Below the pieces are notes generated by a model, which was not told the DNA's origin, searched no databases, and saw only the letters and a list, made by a program, of their open reading frames with translations. Positions 59,484-64,000 of a stretch of DNA of 64,000 bases are shown here, piece after piece. The translations under genes and the position numbers were made by a program. Position 1 is the stretch's first letter; the number at the start of each line of letters is the position of its first letter. Origin of the DNA: Candidatus Melainabacteria bacterium (lineage in GTDB: Bacteria > Cyanobacteriota > Vampirovibrionia > Gastranaerophilales > Gastranaerophilaceae); the NCBI GenBank assembly GCA_003258725.1, contig QHMG01000007.1, positions 1-64,000 on the forward strand, written 5' to 3'.

Positions 59484-61001
59484 TTATTTAACAAAAGTTT
59501 TGCCAAAACTTTCTAATGCGTTTCTTAATGCAGTTTTATCATCATCTGACAATGCAGAACCTTCATTCAAGCGTTTTGCTAGTTCTGGTAAATTGTCTTC
59601 AAAATAATCAAACCATTCTCGTTTGAATTTTACCATTAATTTGTTATCAACATCATCTAAGAAACCTTCGTTTGCGGCAAACAAGATTGATACTTGTTTA
59701 GCAACGCTTAGTGGCATATATTGAGGTTGTTTCAATACTTCTGTAAGTTTTTCACCACGAAGTAATTGTTTCTTAGTTGCTGGATCTAAGTCTGATGCGA
59801 ATTGAGCAAAGGCTTCCAATTCTCTAAATTGAGCCAAGTCAAGTCTTAATTTACCTGCAACTTGTTTAATACCTTTAGTTTGAGCAGCCCCACCTACACG
59901 AGATACTGAAATACCAGCATTAATAGCCGGTCTAATACCTGCATTAAACAAACCTGATTCCAAGAAAATTTGACCATCTGTAATTGAAATTACGTTTGTT
60001 GGAATATATGCTGAAACGTCACCAGCTTGAGTTTCAATAATTGGTAAAGCTGTAATAGAACCAGCACCCAATTTATCATTCAATTTAACTGCACGTTCTA
60101 GTAATCTTGAGTGTAAATAGAATACATCACCTGGATATGCTTCACGTCCTGGTGGTCTTTTTAATAACAAACTCATTGCACGATATGCTTGAGCGTGTTT
60201 GGTCAAATCATCATAAATAATTAAAACGTGTTTGCCTTGTTCTAAGAAACCTTCCGCAATAGCAGCTCCGGCAAATGGAGCAATATATTGTAATGGTGCA
60301 ACATCGTTTGCTGTAGCTGAAACAATAATTGAGTAATCCATTGCGCCATGATTTTCCAAAACTTTAGCTAACTGTGCAACAGTAGATGCTTTTTGACCAA
60401 TTGCAACATAGATACAAATTACATCTTGACCTTTCTGATTAATAATTGTGTCAATTGCAATAGCTGTTTTACCTGTTTGACGGTCACCAATGATAAGTTC
60501 ACGTTGACCACGTCCGATTGGAGTTAAAGCATCAATCGCAGTTAAACCTGTTTGCAACGGTTCATGTACAGACTTTCTAGCTACAATACCTGGGGCAACT
60601 TTTTCGATAGGCATTGTTCTATCGGATTTAATTTCACCTTTACCGTCAATTGCTTGACCAGTTGGGTTAATAATTCTACCAATAAGTCCTTCACCAACTG
60701 GAACAGAAGCAATTCTTGATGTTGTTCTAACTGTCATACCTTCTTTAATATGAGTATAATCACCAAGAATTACAACACCAACATTATCTTCTTCAAGGTT
60801 CATTGTAATCCCTAAAGTACCTTTGCCGTCTTCAAATTCAACAAGTTCGCCTGACATTACGTTTCTTAAGCCGTATACACGGGCAATACCGTCACCTACT
60901 TCAAGCACAGAACCGACATTTGATACCTCTGTTTTTGTTTCGTAGTTCTTAATCTTATCACGAATTATAGAACTAATTTCATCTGGTTTAATTGCTACCA
61001 T
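59484..61001 (-). CDS. atpA: ATP synthase alpha subunit, 505 aa
   Basis: Non-catalytic nucleotide-binding subunit of F1. Starts MVAIKPDEISSIIRDKIKNY. The P-loop is GDRQTGKT (172-179). Further marks are PYTG-type core ATANDVAPLQYIAPFAGAA, YDDLTKHAQAYRAMSLLLKRPPGREAYPGDVFYLHSRLLERA and the signature VSRVGGAAQTKGIKQVAGKLRLDLAQFREL. Full length. It lies 16 bp after the delta gene. Confidence 0.98.
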   Translation of the reverse strand: MVAIKPDEISSIIRDKIKNYETKTEVSNVGSVLEVGDGIARVYGLRNVMSGELVEFEDGKGTLGITMNLEEDNVGVVILGDYTHIKEGMTVRTTSRIASVPVGEGLIGRIINPTGQAIDGKGEIKSDRTMPIEKVAPGIVARKSVHEPLQTGLTAIDALTPIGRGQRELIIGDRQTGKTAIAIDTIINQKGQDVICIYVAIGQKASTVAQLAKVLENHGAMDYSIIVSATANDVAPLQYIAPFAGAAIAEGFLEQGKHVLIIYDDLTKHAQAYRAMSLLLKRPPGREAYPGDVFYLHSRLLERAVKLNDKLGAGSITALPIIETQAGDVSAYIPTNVISITDGQIFLESGLFNAGIRPAINAGISVSRVGGAAQTKGIKQVAGKLRLDLAQFRELEAFAQFASDLDPATKKQLLRGEKLTEVLKQPQYMPLSVAKQVSILFAANEGFLDDVDNKLMVKFKREWFDYFEDNLPELAKRLNEGSALSDDDKTALRNALESFGKTFVK

Positions 61002-61017
61002 AATTTATCCTCTTTTG

Positions 61018-61569
61018 TTATTTTATAATTGACTTTTGTAATTCTTCCAATCTGTGTGAAACTGATGTATCAAGCACATCGTCACCCAGTTTGAAAATTA
61101 AACCTGCAATAATTGATTCATCTACTGTGTATTTTACAGAAATTTGTTTATCCTTTATTTTTTCTGATAATTTTTCGTGGATAACATTCATTTCATTCTC
61201 ATTTAACCCTACTGCAGAAACAACTTCAACTCTTGCAACATTATTAACATCGTCAAGAAGTTTGTTAAATACTGCAATAATGTCATAGATTAAATCAAAT
61301 CTATTTCTTTCTACTAAAATTTTTAAGAAACTTTTGATTAAAACATCAATATCTTTACTAAATACAGCTTCAATAATTTCATCTTTATTTTCAATACTTA
61401 CAAGAGGGTTTGTAAGCGCTTCATATAAATCATGAGAGCGTTTCAATATAAGCTGAATTGTCGCTAAATCAGATGCAATTGAAACATAGGACAAATCATT
61501 ATTTTTGCCTAATTCAATTAAAGATTGAGCATATCTTTCTGCTATTAAGATGTTTTTGTCATTAATCAT
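61018..61569 (-). CDS. atpH: ATP synthase delta subunit, 183 aa
   Basis: OSCP-like stator subunit linking the b stalk to the top of F1. N-terminal six-helix domain (AERYAQSLIELGKN start) and the C-terminal signature ISVKYTVDESIIAGLIFKLGDDVLDTSVSHRLEELQKSI are visible. Length is normal. Its start overlaps the end of the b gene by one base. Here the cyanobacterial order b', b, delta, alpha, gamma applies; the gene name follows E. coli. Confidence 0.93.
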   Translation of the reverse strand: MINDKNILIAERYAQSLIELGKNNDLSYVSIASDLATIQLILKRSHDLYEALTNPLVSIENKDEIIEAVFSKDIDVLIKSFLKILVERNRFDLIYDIIAVFNKLLDDVNNVARVEVVSAVGLNENEMNVIHEKLSEKIKDKQISVKYTVDESIIAGLIFKLGDDVLDTSVSHRLEELQKSIIK

Positions 61570-62066
61570 TATATGTTGAACCTATCTAATTCATTGATAC
61601 TGTCCTCAATAAATTTAACGTGATATTGAGGTTTTGCTTTTAAAGTTTTTACTATGTGATTTTTTGCAAGTTCCAAAGACGCAAGGGCTGTTTTTTGAGA
61701 AAGATTTGAAATTATTCTTTGACCTTCTGATTCTACCACGCTGTCTGTTGTCTTATAGATTGAATTAACTTGCTTTTCCGCTTCTTCTAGAATTCTTTTA
61801 CCTAATCTATCCGCTGTAACTTCAGCATTATCAAGAATATTTCTAACTTCTGTCGGAACTTTTGATGAAATTTCTTGTGTTCTTTTTAATTCAACAATTG
61901 AATCATCTTTAGCTTTTTTAGCATCTTCAATCAAACTCATAACTTTAGCTTGTAATTTATCCATCATTGCACCAAAGTTAATCTTCTTAAACAATAGCGC
62001 AAATAAGCCTATAAAGATTAAGAAGTTAAACGTATTTGATTGTACAATTAAATTCCAGAATTCCAT
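61569..62066 (-). CDS. atpF: ATP synthase b subunit, 165 aa
   Basis: Membrane-anchored stator stalk subunit. One N-terminal hydrophobic helix (about 10-27, NTFNFLIFIGLFALLF) is followed by a long charged coiled coil. It is one of two b-type subunits; the other (b') is encoded 2 bp upstream, giving a heterodimeric stalk as in photosynthetic bacteria and plastids. It lies second of the pair, next to delta, so it is called b. Confidence 0.9.
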   Translation of the reverse strand: MEFWNLIVQSNTFNFLIFIGLFALLFKKINFGAMMDKLQAKVMSLIEDAKKAKDDSIVELKRTQEISSKVPTEVRNILDNAEVTADRLGKRILEEAEKQVNSIYKTTDSVVESEGQRIISNLSQKTALASLELAKNHIVKTLKAKPQYHVKFIEDSINELDRFNI

Positions 62067-62068
62067 AA

Positions 62069-62539
62069 TTATCCTTGCATATATTTGTTAATTAAATCAT
62101 TATCGACATTTTCAATCTTGTCGTGATTTACTAAAAACCTATCAGAAATTGCTTGAGCCAAAGTAACAACTTGACTTTTCAATTCAATATTTGCGCTATT
62201 TGTAGCGTTTTTAAAATATAATCTACTTTTGTCAAGATGTTTTTGAGACTCTTTTCTTGCTTTAGCTGTTTGTTCATCTTTTTGCACATTTGCTTCATTT
62301 GATTTATTGTTAATCAAATTCTTAGCACTAGCAAAAGCACCGTCTAATTTTTCGTCTCTATCCTTCAACAAGGCTTCTGACTTGTCTGCATTACTTTTTG
62401 CCAAGTAATAGTTATAATCAAGAAATCTTTGTCTTTTTTCGACGATTCTTTGTAGCGGTTTGTAGAATATCATATTCATCAAAATTGTGAATACGACAAA
62501 ACTTATTGCTGATACTAAAAATGTTGCATTAAATTCCAT
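62069..62539 (-). CDS. atpG: ATP synthase b' subunit, 156 aa
   Basis: Second b-type stator subunit. The membrane helix is about 5-28 (ATFLVSAISFVVFTILMNMIFYKPL) with KPLQRIVEKRQRFL following it, the typical b' junction, and then a coiled coil. It lies between c and b, the position of b' in cyanobacteria (named atpG there). Sequence similarity to the neighbouring b subunit is low, so this is an old duplication. Confidence 0.9.
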   Translation of the reverse strand: MEFNATFLVSAISFVVFTILMNMIFYKPLQRIVEKRQRFLDYNYYLAKSNADKSEALLKDRDEKLDGAFASAKNLINNKSNEANVQKDEQTAKARKESQKHLDKSRLYFKNATNSANIELKSQVVTLAQAISDRFLVNHDKIENVDNDLINKYMQG

Positions 62540-62574
62540 AGTTAATCCTTAAAGCTATATGCTTAATTTATAAA

Positions 62575-62817
62575 TTAAACAAGACCTACTAATTTCATTG
62601 CGATAAATAATGCATACAACGCACAAGCTTCTGATAAAGCTGCACCCATTAGGAAGAAACCAACTGCTTTACCAGCGATTTCAGGTTGTCTAGAAATGCT
62701 TTCTAATAAACCTTTTGTTGCGATACCGATACCAAGACCTGCACCAACTGCACCAAAACCGATTGCAACACCTGCGCCTAATTGAGCTAAGTCTGAAATT
62801 GTTTTAACGTCTGCCAT
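62575..62817 (-). CDS. atpE: ATP synthase c subunit, 80 aa
   Basis: Rotor-ring proteolipid of Fo. Two membrane helices with glycine-rich packing GAGVAIGFGAVGAGLGIGIA, polar RQP loop (43-45) and ion-binding carboxylate E63 in LSEACALYALF. At the position where sodium-type rings carry Gln the sequence has Ile (GLGIGIAT), and the Ser/Thr after the Glu is Ala-Cys, so a proton is the likely coupling ion. AAGGAG precedes the ATG. Confidence 0.97.
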   Translation of the reverse strand: MADVKTISDLAQLGAGVAIGFGAVGAGLGIGIATKGLLESISRQPEIAGKAVGFFLMGAALSEACALYALFIAMKLVGLV

Positions 62818-62849
62818 TTTTTTCTCCTTTATTTAATTAATTTCTTATA

Positions 62850-63533
62850 TTATTCTTCTTCATTAACAGCCATTGATACATACGCTATTGTCAACATCAT
62901 AAATACCAACGCTTGAACGAAAGCTACGAAAACCTCAAAGAACATAATTGGTAATGGTAAAAAGTATGCAAAAATACCTAACATTACACCAACTAGAACT
63001 TCACCTACGAATATGTTACAAAATAAACGAAGAGCCAAGCTGAACGGTCTTGTAATCATATCCAAAATATCAATTAAGAACATTACAATACCTGGAAAAC
63101 TAAGTCCATGATAAAAGAAATGTACACCTTTTTTCTTAATACCAACAGCCAAGTAATAAATCAAAACAATTACTGCCATAGCTGCGGTCATATTAATATC
63201 GTTTGTTGGAGATGCCAATTCACCTGATTGTAAGTGAATTATTCTCATTGGAATTTGTCCCATTAAATTTGCAACAACAATAAACAAGAATAATGATGCT
63301 ACAATCGGAACATGTTTTCTTCCTTCTGCGCCAATCATTTGGTCAACCTGCCCCCAGAAAAATCCCATCAGTGTCTCGCAAAAAGCCTGTAACTTAGTAG
63401 GAATAACTGATAATTTACGAGTCGCAACAAATGCAAAAATTAAAATTGCAGCCATAGCAACCCACATGGTTACGATTGTATCCATATTAAACGACATATT
63501 TCCAATATTAGCTATCCAATGTCCTTCACTCAT
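62850..63533 (-). CDS. atpB: ATP synthase a subunit, 227 aa
   Basis: Stator channel subunit of Fo. Five or six hydrophobic segments. The essential arginine is R169 in PFSLALRLFCNIFVGEVLVG. FYHGLSFPGIVMFLIDILDMITRP lies just before it. First gene of the cluster; no atpI-like gene is seen upstream on this strand, where the divergent birA begins. Named as in E. coli (atpI in cyanobacteria). Confidence 0.96.
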   Translation of the reverse strand: MSEGHWIANIGNMSFNMDTIVTMWVAMAAILIFAFVATRKLSVIPTKLQAFCETLMGFFWGQVDQMIGAEGRKHVPIVASLFLFIVVANLMGQIPMRIIHLQSGELASPTNDINMTAAMAVIVLIYYLAVGIKKKGVHFFYHGLSFPGIVMFLIDILDMITRPFSLALRLFCNIFVGEVLVGVMLGIFAYFLPLPIMFFEVFVAFVQALVFMMLTIAYVSMAVNEEE

Positions 63534-63633
63534 ATATCAAATCTTTCATGTTTATTTTTTCCAATAATTACACTAATTGTACAACGACTAAAAAAAAATC
63601 GCAAATTTTTCATATTTGTTATAAATTATAACT

Positions 63634-64000
63634 ATGATTAAAAAGTACTTAAGTGAAGTAAATTCAACAAACACATACGCCAAAGAACATATTAAAAATA
63701 TTAAAGATAAGACTGTAATTTACACCTCTCACCAAACAGGTGGCAGAGGTCGTTTTAATAGAGTTTGGGTAGATTTAGGCGATGAAAATTTATTTTTATC
63801 CTTCGTTTTAAAGCCCAGCAAGGATTTGAAACCTGTATATTCAAACCTTACCCAATACACCGCTCTAAAACTTGCAAAAACTTTTGAACAATACGGCGTT
63901 TCTCCAAAAATAAAATGGCCAAATGATATTTTAATCGACGGCAAAAAGATTTCAGGCATTCTAGCAGAAAGCGTAATGAGTGAAGGCATCCTAAAAGGCT
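63634..64000 (+). CDS. birA: Biotin-protein ligase BirA, N-terminal part (cut by window edge)
   Basis: Attaches biotin to acetyl-CoA carboxylase carrier protein. Visible are the early STN in SEVNSTNTYAKEH, the biotinyl-AMP loop TGGRGR (35-40), KWPNDIL (94-100) and KKISGILAES (104-113), so the catalytic domain starts at once. The N-terminal DNA-binding domain of E. coli-type BirA is missing, which makes it a group I ligase without repressor function. No Shine-Dalgarno is seen; TATAAA lies 8 nt before the ATG. The reading frame stays open to the end of the window (122 codons). Confidence 0.93.
   Translation, partial: MIKKYLSEVNSTNTYAKEHIKNIKDKTVIYTSHQTGGRGRFNRVWVDLGDENLFLSFVLKPSKDLKPVYSNLTQYTALKLAKTFEQYGVSPKIKWPNDILIDGKKISGILAESVMSEGILKG

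Overview
The window is AT-rich, gene-dense chromosomal DNA from a diderm bacterium. Three things point to the non-photosynthetic cyanobacterial relatives (Melainabacteria/Vampirovibrionia, probably Gastranaerophilales-like). First, the ATP synthase genes run a, c, b', b, delta, alpha, gamma, with paired b' and b subunits and no beta/epsilon after gamma, as in cyanobacteria. Second, a DUF3326 protein otherwise typical of cyanobacteria and plastid lineages is present. Third, there are many lineage-type small proteins with a short N-terminal FxG motif or an AASQARLL-type start. This is inference from sequence alone. LpxI, LpxB, Lgt and a lipoprotein indicate an outer membrane with lipid A. No prophage, insertion sequence or CRISPR array was seen. 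Layout: 1-5.4 kb holds a truncated minus-strand gene, tRNA-Arg(CCG), two hypotheticals, a PilZ protein, tRNA-Leu(UAG), a lone sugar-type ABC permease and a long low-complexity heptad-repeat protein. 5.4-8.4 kb is lpxI-lpxB-hemW. 8.4-10.1 kb carries three small FxG proteins, two of them tandem paralogues. 10.2-18.2 kb is a plus-strand group: a giant acidic membrane protein with a TonB-like C-terminus, a sigma-70-like factor, and a zinc-ribbon/ATPase/TPR protein. 18.4-23.5 kb has two more FxG proteins, a Ski2-type helicase and serS. 23.7-31.3 kb has TPR and YkgJ proteins, smc-scpA-scpB and an orphan FlhA-C-like protein. 31.4-34.7 kb has a sensor kinase, lgt and a TPR lipoprotein. 34.8-41.9 kb is a compact plus-strand run: ClpX-type zinc finger, HEAT protein, ruvX, DUF1292, Clp-N protein without ATPase, tilS, hpt and a soluble histidine kinase. 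41.9-45 kb is a TPR protein with dusB; 45-48 kb a coiled-coil protein, DUF3326 and a pilin-like protein; 48-52.6 kb nusB-ftsY-M14 peptidase-PC4-priA. 52.7-58.5 kb has deoB, a ferredoxin and a 1377-residue papain-like protein; 58.5-63.5 kb is the ATP synthase operon; the window ends inside birA. The most interesting signal is non-coding. Seven promoters in front of lineage-type genes share one architecture: a direct repeat of the form TGTWAH-N4-TGTWAH (two copies imperfect), then 17-19 bp, then a constrained promoter. Three of these promoters share GCAAYTTTTTT, exactly 10 bp, then ACTTTATATAR, and two resemble sigma-28 promoters. The genes they control encode the FxG proteins, the heptad-repeat protein and the AASQ-type/coiled-coil proteins, so this looks like one regulon of an undescribed, possibly surface or secreted, protein set. 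Other leads are the giant cysteine-protease-like FxG protein, the orphan FlhA-C domain, stand-alone Clp accessory domains, and four genes whose -10 box lies exactly 6 nt before the ATG (predicted leaderless mRNAs).
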